64,000 nt of DNA from positions 1 to 64,000 of the IMG/VR virus record IMGVR_UViG_3300045020_000106. One strand, written 5' to 3'. The position numbers were made by a program, and so were the translations under genes. The notes beneath the pieces were generated by a model. The model was given only the letters and a program-made list of their open reading frames with translations, did not search any database and was not told the origin of the DNA. Origin of the DNA: a virus. Each line of letters begins with the position of its first letter. The first letter of the stretch is position 1. Positions 7,238 through 15,083 of this stretch are shown here, one piece after another.

Positions 7238-8318
7238 AAGAATCCGCTCGATAAAATCTGAGTTTGGCCGCGACGAGAAGTTGCAGGACTTAGAAGTTGC
7301 CAATCCCGGCCAGCACTGTATGTTGGTTTTCGCCTGCCTTTGGCCTCACTGCGACCGGGAAGGTCGTTTTGTTTGGTCGCCCCGTGCTTTAAAGTTAGAC
7401 ATCCTCCCTTTTTTGCCATTCGAGATCGGGAAAACTCTAGAACTTCTCGCCTCTATCGGCTGTATTCAAAAATATAGTTGTGACGGCAAAACATACGGCT
7501 TAGTGACAAATTGGGGTCGTCACCAAATTCCAGGGCGCGACGAACCACCTAGTGAGATTCCTAGCCCATCGGGATTGACTACCCCATATGACCGACCACC
7601 AAACGCCACGGTGCGCGCCCGGCTATATGACCGCGATAGGTATTGTTGCGCCTACTGTGCTCGAGATCTACGGAAAGATACTCGTGCAATCTGCTTAGAC
7701 CATGTCGTTCCCTACTCGCGACGCGGGTCAAATCGCGATAAGAATCTGGTCACCTCTTGCAAGAAATGTAATGGGATAAAACGAGACCGGACGCCGTTTG
7801 AAGCCGGTATGAAATGGCCTATTGGTTTCGGGGAAACACTTATTGACGGGGTGTATTGTGATATCGGACAACCCGTTAACGGGGTGTCGAGTACTGTTAA
7901 CGGTACTGACTCGCTGCCGGACGCGGAAAGGGGTAAGGAATGGGATATGGGTAATGGGAATGGGAAGGGGGAAGTGCTTGAACCCGCCCCGGAACCGCAG
8001 CATCCACTCAATTACGCGCGGAAGATGGTTGAAATTTTAGCGATGCCTGAAACGACTGCAAACCTCCGCGCTATTGAAGCGGCGATTACGGCCGAATCAA
8101 GTTTTACCGGCATGTCGCTGGAAGACACGTCCCAAGCGCTGGCAACTGCCGCAATGAATGCCCGTCGGCAGGGAGTAGAACTTAACAAGTTTTGGTTTGA
8201 AGACACGAAATGGAGAAATGGCAATGGAAAACGAGCGTCCAGTAAAGCCCAGCAACATGTTGATGAAGTCGTCGCCAACTGCGAAGCAGCGAAGCGAATG
8301 GTTCGATTGGATCATTGA
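7233..8318 (+). CDS. Replication-initiator-like protein with HNH nuclease domain
   Basis: 361 aa from the TTG at 7233, where homology to phage replication proteins begins (L-P-R-I-R-S-I-K-x-E-F); the frame is open upstream to a GTG at 7095. The N-terminal ~110 residues (HCMLVFACLWPHCDREGRF, GLVTNWGRHQIP) match the winged-helix N-terminus of phage replisome-organiser proteins. Residues about 130-190 form an HNH domain with CAYC, CLDHVVPYSRRG and a CKKCN pair. The C-terminal third is helical after a Gly/Asn-rich linker. Joining a replication N-domain to an HNH domain is unusual; it may be a relic of homing-nuclease insertion or an origin-nicking activity. Confidence 0.65.
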   Translation: MPRIRSIKSEFGRDEKLQDLEVANPGQHCMLVFACLWPHCDREGRFVWSPRALKLDILPFLPFEIGKTLELLASIGCIQKYSCDGKTYGLVTNWGRHQIPGRDEPPSEIPSPSGLTTPYDRPPNATVRARLYDRDRYCCAYCARDLRKDTRAICLDHVVPYSRRGSNRDKNLVTSCKKCNGIKRDRTPFEAGMKWPIGFGETLIDGVYCDIGQPVNGVSSTVNGTDSLPDAERGKEWDMGNGNGKGEVLEPAPEPQHPLNYARKMVEILAMPETTANLRAIEAAITAESSFTGMSLEDTSQALATAAMNARRQGVELNKFWFEDTKWRNGNGKRASSKAQQHVDEVVANCEAAKRMVRLDH

Positions 8319-9057
8319 GCAGTTATCGCTGGTCGCGCTGGCGAAAGGGCAAACCTACTCACCAGAACGGCTGCGCATTAATGCCGAAGATTTAAGCGAC
8401 CTCCCGCGAGAGGCGCTGGCGTCAGCCTTCCACCGCGCGCGCCGCGAGCTTAACTTTATGCCGCAAGTCTCAGAAATCCGTCGCTTGGCGGGCGCCGATC
8501 CCGCTACGCAACTGGATGGGGAGAAACGAGCAGCGTGGGATGTGCTCATCAAGTTTGTCGAAAAATATGTAGGCTGTGACGCCGAAGAGCACTTCGGACC
8601 CGAGTACGGCTCCCATAGTGCCTTTGGACCTTACGATGACCACGGCGTCCCCAAACACCCTGCCACCTACCCGCAACTCCCACCACGGATTCTTGATTGC
8701 GTCCGGCGCACCGGCGGATGGAAGCAATACAAGCGCATGACCGAAGACGATCACCCATTTCAACAGAAGCGATTCTTTGAAGAGTACGAGAACTGGGAAG
8801 CCACAGAGATTTCACTGCCAACCCTCGCGGCCTGCCTTCAGATCCCCGAAGCAAAAATCAAACTCCTGGCGAAGCCGATGGATGCGCCACGAAGAACTCC
8901 ACCGCCGGACGGGGCGCACGCGAAACTGCAAATCGTATCCGGCCGAAACGCGCGGCCTTCGCTGAACATTCCTACCATTCAATTAACTCCTGAACAAATT
9001 ACTGCAAGACGAGCTGAGGAGTTGGCTGAGATAGAGAAGTACAAGGAAGCCAAATGA
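8224..9057 (+). CDS. Putative phage replication protein (helicase-loader-like position)
   Basis: 277 aa. The ATG at 8224 has GGAG 8 nt upstream; the gene overlaps the end of the initiator-like gene and its stop overlaps the methyltransferase start. Residues about 20-75 (EWFDWIIEQLSLVALAKGQT..., LPREALASAFHRARRELNFM, PQVSEIRRLAG) match an N-terminal module common in phage replication proteins that select helicase or loader targets. No Walker motifs are visible, so it is not a DnaC-type ATPase. Position argues for a replication role, but the exact function is uncertain. Confidence 0.5.
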   Translation: MENERPVKPSNMLMKSSPTAKQRSEWFDWIIEQLSLVALAKGQTYSPERLRINAEDLSDLPREALASAFHRARRELNFMPQVSEIRRLAGADPATQLDGEKRAAWDVLIKFVEKYVGCDAEEHFGPEYGSHSAFGPYDDHGVPKHPATYPQLPPRILDCVRRTGGWKQYKRMTEDDHPFQQKRFFEEYENWEATEISLPTLAACLQIPEAKIKLLAKPMDAPRRTPPPDGAHAKLQIVSGRNARPSLNIPTIQLTPEQITARRAEELAEIEKYKEAK

Positions 9058-10082
9058 ACGGAGTGACGATTCTTCAAGGAGACGCATTGGAGATGCAGAA
9101 GTCGTTACCGGACGAATCTGTTAATTGCGTGCTTACTTCTCCACCGTATTGGCGTCAGCGGGATTACAAGATTGTCGGCCAGGTTGGGTTAGAAAAAACG
9201 CCCGAGGAATACACCGATTCGCTTGTGAAGGTGTTTCGTGAGTCTCGCCGGGTTCTTGCGGACGACGGGAGTTTTTGGCTCAACATCGGCGAAAAGTGGG
9301 CATCCGGCGGAAACGGCGGCGGAGGCTCATTCATGGCGCAGCGCTCGGAAGCGTGGAGCCACGCGAAGGAATCGAAGGGTTGGCGTAACCCCCCACCCGG
9401 ATACAAAGACAAAGACATCGTGGGAATCCCGTGGATGCTCGCGTTTGCCTTGCGCGCGGATGGCTGGTATCTACGCCAGTGCAATATTTGGGCGAAGCCA
9501 AACTGCATGCCGGAATCGGTGACCGATCGCTCCACTGTTTCTCATGAGTACGTTTTCCATCTCACAAAGAGCAATGACTACTGGTATGACGATGAACGGG
9601 CCCGCACACCTCCACCGCCAGCGACCGAGACGGAACTACGCCACAATTCGACAATCTCCCGTAATCTTCGCGCGAATCCAGACGCAAAGACAAGGCCAAC
9701 CAAAGAGCGCAATGGCATTCGAGGACTCCGATCAGATAAGCAACGCGGGCATTCACGAAAGCATGCGGGCTTTAATGACCGATGGGACGCCATGCCAGTG
9801 CAAGAGCAGCGCTCCAACGGCGCAAACCTACGATCCGTATGGTGGATCAGCCCGGCCAACACAACCGATGAGCATTATGCCGTGATGCCCGAGAAGCTCG
9901 CCAAAATTTGCATTATCGCCGGCTGTAAGCCTGGCGGCACTGTCCTCGACCCATTCTTCGGCTCAGGAACTACGGCGCTCGTGGCACGGGCAAACAACTG
10001 TAAGTGCATCGGCATCGAGCTTAATCCTGAGTACATAGAAATCGCAAAACGTCGTTTGAGTCAGGAAGTACTCCAGTTCTGA
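9054..10082 (+). CDS. Beta-class DNA methyltransferase (N4-cytosine/N6-adenine)
   Basis: 342 aa. The catalytic motif TSPPYW is at residues 28-33 and the AdoMet-binding motif DPFFGSGTTAL follows near residue 300; this motif IV-before-motif I order defines beta-class amino-methyltransferases. SPPY is most typical of N4-cytosine enzymes, while DPPY favours N6-adenine. The region between has a probable target-recognition segment (residues 150-260). No restriction endonuclease neighbours it, so it is an orphan enzyme, probably for protection from host restriction. The ATG overlaps the upstream stop (ATGA). Confidence 0.92.
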   Translation: MNGVTILQGDALEMQKSLPDESVNCVLTSPPYWRQRDYKIVGQVGLEKTPEEYTDSLVKVFRESRRVLADDGSFWLNIGEKWASGGNGGGGSFMAQRSEAWSHAKESKGWRNPPPGYKDKDIVGIPWMLAFALRADGWYLRQCNIWAKPNCMPESVTDRSTVSHEYVFHLTKSNDYWYDDERARTPPPPATETELRHNSTISRNLRANPDAKTRPTKERNGIRGLRSDKQRGHSRKHAGFNDRWDAMPVQEQRSNGANLRSVWWISPANTTDEHYAVMPEKLAKICIIAGCKPGGTVLDPFFGSGTTALVARANNCKCIGIELNPEYIEIAKRRLSQEVLQF

Positions 10083-10092
10083 AAGGACATCC

Positions 10093-10362
10093 ATGAAAGC
10101 TCATCTAAAAATAAGCAACTCTCCCATAAGTTCAAAATCTCCAGTTCTCGCCGAGTGTGGAGCGGAAGTAAAAAATCCCGTCTTCGCCATTGAGTTAGAC
10201 ACCGCTTTCACCGTAGGCCACAAAGTCGCGGAGATTCTAAGCATCAATACGCTGTTGTTCTGTAAGCGATGTATCTCCTCGACTACCCACGGACTCGAAG
10301 GGCAATACATTTACGTTCTGCATGAAGGGCAAGAGGCACGCGATGAAACTCAAAGCGAATGA
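10093..10362 (+). CDS. Hypothetical protein, 89 aa
   Basis: GAAAGGACATCC precedes the ATG, 10 nt after the methyltransferase. The product has CGAEV and a central CKRC pair and overlaps the start of the HNH gene by 20 nt. No recognised family. Confidence 0.6.
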   Translation: MKAHLKISNSPISSKSPVLAECGAEVKNPVFAIELDTAFTVGHKVAEILSINTLLFCKRCISSTTHGLEGQYIYVLHEGQEARDETQSE

Positions 10363-10750
10363 GCGCTGTCCGATTCACAGGTCGAAGACGTGCTGCGGGC
10401 GCCAGGACCGGTTAGCGCGTTCTGCGATCAAAAAGCCGCTGTGGAATTACATTGGGCCAGGGGTGAAACTGTATCCCGATGGGCACATCGAGCGTTCGCA
10501 GTCAGCCCTGAAGCGAGTCAAAGACGACCTGCTGAGACGCGGGTATAAGTGTGCGGCGTGCGGGCAGGCGTTCGATGACTACGAGCAAGTGGAGTTAGCC
10601 CATGTACGCTCGAAGGGATTCTCTGGATCGCGGCGCAACGACGCCACGGAGAATCTCGTGTTAATGCACCGGGGAAGCAACCGCGCGCAAGGCTCCCTCG
10701 ATCTCGACACGTACCTAGGTGACTACTGGAAGCCGGAACATTGCAAATAG
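10343..10750 (+). CDS. HNH endonuclease
   Basis: 135 aa; the start at 10343 (MKLKANERCPIHRSKTC) follows AAGAGGCACGCG. Cysteine pairs CPIH...CC at the N-terminus and CAACGQ at about residue 70 precede the core VELAHVRSKGFSGSRRNDAT and ENLVLMHRGSN, matching the H-x(n)-N-x(n)-H/N layout of HNH nucleases. Phage HNH proteins of this type can be homing enzymes or packaging/replication nucleases. Next to methyltransferase and replication genes, a role in DNA metabolism is as likely as homing. Confidence 0.75.
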   Translation: MKLKANERCPIHRSKTCCGRQDRLARSAIKKPLWNYIGPGVKLYPDGHIERSQSALKRVKDDLLRRGYKCAACGQAFDDYEQVELAHVRSKGFSGSRRNDATENLVLMHRGSNRAQGSLDLDTYLGDYWKPEHCK

Positions 10751-10765
10751 GCTAATAGAATTCTC

Positions 10766-10794
10766 TTGACAATTTAATATCTTAAGAACATAGT
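10766..10794 (+). promoter_or_regulatory. Strong candidate promoter giving a leaderless transcript
   Basis: Perfect TTGACA (10766-10771), a 17-bp AT-rich spacer containing CTTAAG, and CATAGT (10789-10794). A start site 6-8 nt downstream would fall within about three bases of the ATG at 10804, leaving essentially no 5' untranslated region. The downstream gene also has no Shine-Dalgarno, consistent with a leaderless mRNA. Confidence 0.6.
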
Positions 10795-10803
10795 AACACT
10801 CGT

Positions 10804-11001
10804 ATGGCAATCGGGATCGAGTTCAGGAAGAGCGAGAACGTGCAGACCATGCTCACGCGCGCGGAGCTGGATCGCGTCGAGGCGATGCGAAAGTCTGAAG
10901 GGTATTCGCTCAGCGGCATGGTGCGAGTGCTCATTTTGGAATCGCTGAAAGTCTGGGAAGAATCCCAGGCAGGCCGGAAGCGAAAAAAGAGCGTGATCTG
11001 A
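10804..11001 (+). CDS. Ribbon-helix-helix-like regulator
   Basis: 65 aa. VQTMLTRAELDRVEAMRKSE, then GYSLSGMVRVLILESLKVWE, fits the ribbon-helix-helix fold: a beta strand with alternating hydrophobics, helix A, a G-x-S-x-S turn and helix B. The tail is Lys/Arg-rich. Such proteins bind operators as dimers. It has its own promoter and probably a leaderless mRNA, a feature shared with phage repressors such as lambda cI made from PRM. The downstream genes share the operon. RHH assignment is by pattern only. Confidence 0.6.
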   Translation: MAIGIEFRKSENVQTMLTRAELDRVEAMRKSEGYSLSGMVRVLILESLKVWEESQAGRKRKKSVI

Positions 11002-11022
11002 ATTGTGAGCGAGGACACAAAA

Positions 11023-11355
11023 ATGCGCAGCAAGCAAGTCACTGTTTTTGAAGGCGAGCCGCTTGGACCGATAGATTGGTCCTACGATTTTAATGCGCAT
11101 TCTTGGGATGGGCACGGCGGCGTAAACCCAGAATTCATCTCTAAAGCAGTAGAAATGCTACGCGAGATCGAGCATGGTGACTGGCTGGCTACGACTGACG
11201 GGGGATGGCCCAAAGTAGGGTGGAAACGAGTTATTGCCGTGCAGATGTACGATGGATGGCCGCATTGGAAACCTGTGCCAAGTTTCTGTATCGCTGGCAC
11301 GTGCGGCCCAGAATGGCACCCGTTCTATAGTCTGGCCGCAATTGAAAAGGTTTAA
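11023..11355 (+). CDS. Hypothetical protein, 110 aa
   Basis: The start at 11023 follows GCGAGGACACAAAA; an in-frame GTG at 11005 is embedded in the repeated ribosome-site motif. The product is Trp/Gly-rich (WSYDFNAHSWDGHGGVNPEF, WPKVGWKRVIAVQMYDGWPH) and looks like a small beta-rich globular domain. No family recognised. Confidence 0.65.
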   Translation: MRSKQVTVFEGEPLGPIDWSYDFNAHSWDGHGGVNPEFISKAVEMLREIEHGDWLATTDGGWPKVGWKRVIAVQMYDGWPHWKPVPSFCIAGTCGPEWHPFYSLAAIEKV

Positions 11356-11380
11356 CTTCAGGTGAGCGAGGACACTCCAA

Positions 11381-11623
11381 ATGACCGCTGATGAGTTGCT
11401 GATCGAAGCCGACGACGAGGTTTTCGAAACCATACAATGGCTTAGGCGCTATGTGGATAACTACCTCGTTCATGTTCCAGTATCAGATGGCCAGAGAGTT
11501 ATCAATGGCTTCGCCGCAGTGCAGATTCCAGACTGGAGCGTAAAACAGAGAATTGATGCACTTGAAGCTTACCGATTAAAGATTCATCGCTTTAGAGGCG
11601 AATTAACTGAGCGAGGACACTGA
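11381..11623 (+). CDS. Hypothetical protein, 80 aa
   Basis: The ATG follows GCGAGGACACTCCAA, the second copy of a 14-bp motif (11362-11375) also seen at 11005-11018. The protein is acidic at the N-terminus and basic at the C-terminus, with mixed alpha/beta content. No motif recognised. Confidence 0.6.
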   Translation: MTADELLIEADDEVFETIQWLRRYVDNYLVHVPVSDGQRVINGFAAVQIPDWSVKQRIDALEAYRLKIHRFRGELTERGH

Positions 11624-11627
11624 CCCA

Positions 11628-11798
11628 ATGACACCGACCAAGATTAAAAATCTTATCTACTCGTTCTGGCTTGTCATGTGCACGATTGATATCGTGCTCG
11701 GAACCGCATCCATGATTCACAGGCATTACGACTTAGCAGCCTGCATGTTCATCTGGGCAGTATTTGCCAAGGTATCAGCGGCGGAATGGCAGCGTTGA
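11628..11798 (+). CDS. 56-aa two-span membrane protein
   Basis: GCGAGGACACTGACCCA precedes the ATG at 11628. Starts MTPTKIKNLIYSFWLVMCTI; hydrophobic stretches at about residues 9-28 and 37-50 are separated by a His/Arg/Asp linker, predicting two membrane helices. Overlaps the weakly supported upstream extension of the next gene. Function unknown. Confidence 0.55.
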   Translation: MTPTKIKNLIYSFWLVMCTIDIVLGTASMIHRHYDLAACMFIWAVFAKVSAAEWQR

Positions 11799-11832
11799 CG
11801 GGGCAGGCTTAATCCAGCACGGGAGAGAAGTC

Positions 11833-12090
11833 ATGGCAGATTACAGGATGCTTGCGAAGTTGCAGGAGATACGGCGGAGGATTTTCGATGAACTGTGGCT
11901 CCCGACCTGTGATAGCGCCCAATTGGAGAGATTCCACGCGATCGAGAGCCTGCTAAACGAAGCTATCGACTTGGACAATCAGATGTCTCGCGAAAAGCTA
12001 GGCCTTGACCCGGTACCCCCAGAAGCCAACGCGGGAAGTTTTGAGCAGCACCAGCACATCAAAGCGCAACACGTTAAACGACCAGCGTGA
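11833..12090 (+). CDS. Hypothetical helical protein, 85 aa
   Basis: The start at 11833 (MADYRMLAKLQEIRRRIFDE) has GGGAGAGAAGTC upstream. Mostly helical with a Pro-rich turn and a His-rich tail. Ends at the first copy of the 17-bp motif GTGAAAGGAAATAAGCC, which serves as the ribosome site of the next gene. Unknown function. Confidence 0.6.
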   Translation: MADYRMLAKLQEIRRRIFDELWLPTCDSAQLERFHAIESLLNEAIDLDNQMSREKLGLDPVPPEANAGSFEQHQHIKAQHVKRPA

Positions 12091-12103
12091 AAGGAAATAA
12101 GCC

Positions 12104-12241
12104 ATGGTGTTAGTCGCTTTCATCGGGGTTGAGGTAGCGGCACTGTTTTGCTTCTTCGAACTTGTGGTGCATGGGCATTATTTTGCCGCGATCATCCCGG
12201 CATTGTTGATGCTCAGCCTGAAAGCCAGTTACAAAAAGTAG
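12104..12241 (+). CDS. 45-aa hydrophobic membrane peptide
   Basis: GAAAGGAAATAAGCC lies immediately before the ATG. Starts MVLVAFIGVEVAALFCFFEL and is hydrophobic over most of its length, predicting one or two membrane helices with a short basic tail (KASYKK). Unknown function. Confidence 0.5.
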   Translation: MVLVAFIGVEVAALFCFFELVVHGHYFAAIIPALLMLSLKASYKK

Positions 12242-12265
12242 ATTTTTGTGAAAGGAAATAAGCCA

Positions 12266-12496
12266 ATGACGACAGCACCAGCCAAGAAGGGTTGTCAGCA
12301 TGAAGTTCCCGAATCCCGCTCGGGCGCATGCGATGGGCAATTGTGCGGGAATTCCGACTCGGCCAGGGCATGTTTTGATTGTGGGAAGATGCTCTGCCGG
12401 CGTCACAGCTTTCTCTGCTGTGATAACTACTACTGCGATTTCTGCTTGGAAACTCATGAGCTAGAATCGCATCCTGTTGTTGAATTGATCGCGTAA
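12266..12496 (+). CDS. Zinc-finger protein, 76 aa
   Basis: The start at 12266 follows the second exact copy of GTGAAAGGAAATAAGCCA. Cys/His-rich throughout: an N-terminal C-H, then CDGQLC, then CFDCGKMLCRRHSFLCCDNYY, then CDFCLETHELESHP. The spacing resembles a double-zinc cross-brace (AN1/B-box-like), suggesting a protein- or nucleic-acid-binding module. The exact family is uncertain. Confidence 0.65.
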   Translation: MTTAPAKKGCQHEVPESRSGACDGQLCGNSDSARACFDCGKMLCRRHSFLCCDNYYCDFCLETHELESHPVVELIA

Positions 12497-12523
12497 GAAT
12501 CGGCGTGGAGGCCGACACAAATC

Positions 12524-13732
12524 ATGGCGACAGCTACTATGGAACAACCAACCAACGCACAAGTGAAACCGCAAGCAATCGTTCCCATCAAGATCGGCTG
12601 GTACGGCGGTCAGGGTTCGGGAAAGACTACATCATCGGCGCTTCTGGCGCTGGCGCTATCGAAAGAAGTCTATGGCGGAGCTCCGGTAGCCGTCACCGAT
12701 ACCGAGCCTGGCTGGCAGTTCTTAAAGCCCATCTTCGCAATGGAAGGCGTCGAACTCATCCAGACCACAACGCCAACGTTTAAGGCCATGCTGAAAGATT
12801 TGCGCGATGCCGAGAAGCGCGGCTGCTGCGTGTGGGCGATCGACTCCTTAACGATCATTTGGCAGGAAATCATGAAGTCCGCGCAGGGCAAGCGCAGCTC
12901 AATTCAGATCCAGCAGTGGGGCGACATTAAAGCCGTGTGGGGTGAATACACCACGGCATTCCTGAACTCAGGCATGTGTACCTTTGCTCTCGGGCGGCTC
13001 GGCAACGAGATGGAAGAACAGCAGGACGACGAAGGCAAGACCAAACTGGTGAAGGTAGCCACAAAGTTCAAGGCTGGCGGTTCGGAATCGTTCGGCTACG
13101 AACCGCACCTGCTGCTTGAAATGTCGCTGGAGCGGAAAGCAAAGGTAAAGGCAGGTTCGCGGCTCGAAGGCGAGGGCCGCATGGTTCACCGCGTCGATGT
13201 TTTGAAAGATCGCACTTGGGCATTGAACGGCCTAGTGATGCGCTGGTCCGACAAGCCACGGTATGAAAAGGGTGGCTACCGTCAGGTTTGGAACTCTATC
13301 AAACCTCACTTCGACATGGTGCAGAAGACTATGGCGCGCGTGGAACTGCAGACCGGCACAAACAGCAATGATCTATTCCCCGGCGAAGAAGGCCGGTCCG
13401 AGTGGTATGAGAAGAAGCAGCGCAAAGAAGTCCTCTCCGCCGAACTGCACGCCACCATGGACATGCTCTGGGGCGGGACAGCCGTTGCTGCAAAGCAGAT
13501 GCGAATGAAAGTCTTTGAGCATGTATTCGGCTTCAAATCAAAAGAAGCGGCCGATGCGGCGACACTGGATAAGATTGAGCGCGGTGTGCGCATCCTCCAG
13601 GCGTTCGAGCGGCGAAGCAAAGCAGACGCGAAACTGCTCGAGTCTGGAGAACTCAATATCCTTGCTAATCTGGATATTGACATTCAGGAATTCGATCAGG
13701 GCACGGCGGAGGAAGCCGACCTCCCATTCTGA
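12524..13732 (+). CDS. RecA-fold ATPase (Sak4-like recombinase) with SSB-like acidic tip
   Basis: 402 aa. Walker A GGQGSGKTTS lies near residues 29-38. A Walker B-like strand (CCVWAIDSLTIIWQE) follows at about residue 101, and a further RecA-core strand (CTFALGRLGNEMEE) comes next. This fits the phage ATP-dependent nucleotide-binding/Sak4 group, which promotes single-strand annealing with an SSB partner. The last residues, EEADLPF, closely imitate the acidic D-x-P-F tip of SSB proteins, through which SSB recruits partners. A tip on the ATPase itself is noteworthy. Context (VRR-NUC and HNH nucleases nearby) supports recombination or replication. Confidence 0.75.
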   Translation: MATATMEQPTNAQVKPQAIVPIKIGWYGGQGSGKTTSSALLALALSKEVYGGAPVAVTDTEPGWQFLKPIFAMEGVELIQTTTPTFKAMLKDLRDAEKRGCCVWAIDSLTIIWQEIMKSAQGKRSSIQIQQWGDIKAVWGEYTTAFLNSGMCTFALGRLGNEMEEQQDDEGKTKLVKVATKFKAGGSESFGYEPHLLLEMSLERKAKVKAGSRLEGEGRMVHRVDVLKDRTWALNGLVMRWSDKPRYEKGGYRQVWNSIKPHFDMVQKTMARVELQTGTNSNDLFPGEEGRSEWYEKKQRKEVLSAELHATMDMLWGGTAVAAKQMRMKVFEHVFGFKSKEAADAATLDKIERGVRILQAFERRSKADAKLLESGELNILANLDIDIQEFDQGTAEEADLPF

Positions 13733-13827
13733 AAGCTTCCCCTGCTGGCTTGGTCGGCCTCCAAAGCAGGGTAGGGCAGGGGGATCGTGGTCGGACATGG
13801 TTCCCCTGTAAGTTCGACAGGAGATGC

Positions 13828-14037
13828 ATGAGCAACGAAGAGCGCTACCGCTACAAAGTCACCTGGCGGATGGATCGAATCTTTGGCTCGGAAGAAGCCC
13901 GCAAGGCTATGGACAACGAAAGAACCCGAGAGAGAGATAAGTTACGCCGCGCAGGCAAGCGGAGTGGTAAAGTCAGGCAAGATGCCAAACAAAATATGGG
14001 TTCGGTGGTATCCGCGAAGAAACTGCAGCCAGTGTAA
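13828..14037 (+). CDS. Basic hypothetical protein, 69 aa
   Basis: CAGGAGATGC precedes the ATG at 13828. The protein is very basic and Arg/Lys-rich in its second half (ERTRERDKLRRAGKRSGKVR), compatible with nucleic-acid binding. The 95-bp gap upstream holds an imperfect 7-bp inverted repeat (13740-13746 with 13765-13771) without a T-tract. Overlaps the next gene by 56 nt. Confidence 0.55.
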   Translation: MSNEERYRYKVTWRMDRIFGSEEARKAMDNERTRERDKLRRAGKRSGKVRQDAKQNMGSVVSAKKLQPV

Positions 14038-14182
14038 CGGCTCCGGCTTTGTCGTGACCACGAATACTCGGGGCAATCGGGAAGCAAGAAAGTGTAACTG
14101 CTGGCGAAGATATTCCAATGAGCCTCGGGTAGTAAGACCTTATCGAGATGGGAAAGCGATGGCGACGGGAGAAGCGGAATGA
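13982..14182 (+). CDS. DnaJ-type zinc-ribbon protein, 66 aa
   Basis: The ATG at 13982 follows AGGCAAG. CSQCNGSGFV is a clear C-x2-C-x-G-x-G element, as in DnaJ zinc domains, and pairs with CNCW about 20 residues later. Basic overall. The stop overlaps the next ATG (ATGA). Similar short zinc ribbons are common in phage recombination regions; function unknown. Confidence 0.6.
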   Translation: MPNKIWVRWYPRRNCSQCNGSGFVVTTNTRGNREARKCNCWRRYSNEPRVVRPYRDGKAMATGEAE

Positions 14183-14511
14183 TTGAGCATGGCGATTACT
14201 TCGTGGTTCGGGCCGAAAAAGGGAATGTGTATCTCTGTGGCCCAGTGGGAGCCGTGGCTCTTACGCGAACAGCCGACATGAATCGCGGGTTCACGGTTCT
14301 CAATACGGCGAAGTATACATGCATCCCCAAGGCGGCCGTAAGGCGCATGTTGATGCACGGGCATCGGCGTGGCAGAATTCGGAATAACAAGCACGTCCAC
14401 TCTTTCAACTTCTCGCAGAATGGCACCGATGAAATGCTTGTGATTGGTTGCCAAACCTTCCACCAAGAAGCGATCAACATCATGCGGCAATGGACCAAGG
14501 TGTCACGATGA
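14179..14511 (+). CDS. Hypothetical protein, 110 aa
   Basis: Starts by ATGA overlap with the upstream gene and ends by overlap with the next. Beta-rich N-terminal half (DYFVVRAEKGNVYLCGPVGA), then a basic region (HGHRRGRIRNNKHVHS). No motif recognised. Confidence 0.65.
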   Translation: MIEHGDYFVVRAEKGNVYLCGPVGAVALTRTADMNRGFTVLNTAKYTCIPKAAVRRMLMHGHRRGRIRNNKHVHSFNFSQNGTDEMLVIGCQTFHQEAINIMRQWTKVSR

Positions 14512-14729
14512 GCTTACTGAGCCTCTTCGCCGACGTAACCCGAGCCCACGCGGCCCTGAATACAATCCGTGATGGTTGCTCACATGCCCGTTTAAGCTGG
14601 CCCCAGGGCGGAAAGAATCAGGAAGCCCGACAACGTTGTTTGGATTGCGGAGCCGTGCGGGAAGCGGCCATGGGACAAAATGGCTGGTACTTTGGGAAGT
14701 GGGAGAAGGAAGAAACGAGGCTGCTGTGA
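14508..14729 (+). CDS. Small zinc-binding protein, 73 aa
   Basis: The start at 14508 (MSLLSLFADVTRAHAALNTI) overlaps the preceding stop. CSHARLSWP followed by CLDCGAVRE gives a C-x-H...C-x2-C zinc site. The C-terminus is Trp/Lys-rich. Unknown function. Confidence 0.6.
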   Translation: MSLLSLFADVTRAHAALNTIRDGCSHARLSWPQGGKNQEARQRCLDCGAVREAAMGQNGWYFGKWEKEETRLL

Positions 14730-14863
14730 GCAAGTATATCGACGGCGAACTCTTTCTCTGGATCATCGGCTTCGTGATCTTGGCCGTAGCCCTGGCGCTC
14801 TCCGTAGACTGGATGCTCGATAAGATCATGAAAGCTATGGAAGATTGGATGAACAATGAATGA
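14726..14863 (+). CDS. 45-aa single-span membrane protein
   Basis: The GTG start at 14726 overlaps the upstream stop (GTGA). One hydrophobic helix (LFLWIIGFVILAVALALSV) is followed by an amphipathic C-terminal helix (DWMLDKIMKAMEDWMN). Translationally coupled to its neighbours. Unknown function. Confidence 0.6.
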   Translation: MSKYIDGELFLWIIGFVILAVALALSVDWMLDKIMKAMEDWMNNE

Positions 14864-15083
14864 CAACAACTGCGTCATGGGTCTGATGGGAAAGCTGATC
14901 GTTCTGTGCGAAGAGTCGGGGATGGATGTGCCCCGGCAAATCGCCGCCCTGAATGCCGCGCGCGTAGCATTGGAGGCGATGGAACTGGACAACGATATCT
15001 CGGAGAGCGATCTGGAAAGCGAAGTTCTGCGGAGCGTATTCCGGGATCTGATGAAGGCAGGAGTATTGCGAGGGGTAAATTGA
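14856..15083 (+). CDS. Hypothetical acidic helical protein, 75 aa
   Basis: The ATG at 14856 overlaps the end of the preceding gene by 8 nt. Helical and acidic (ESDLESEVLRSVFRDLMKAG) with no motif. Its stop overlaps the TTG start of the VRR-NUC nuclease, so the two are probably co-translated. Confidence 0.6.
   Translation: MNDNNCVMGLMGKLIVLCEESGMDVPRQIAALNAARVALEAMELDNDISESDLESEVLRSVFRDLMKAGVLRGVN

Noticed and set aside
13739-13790. Terminator after the RecA-like ATPase gene
   Set aside because: A 7-bp inverted repeat exists, but with an 18-nt loop and no T-tract; not convincing.
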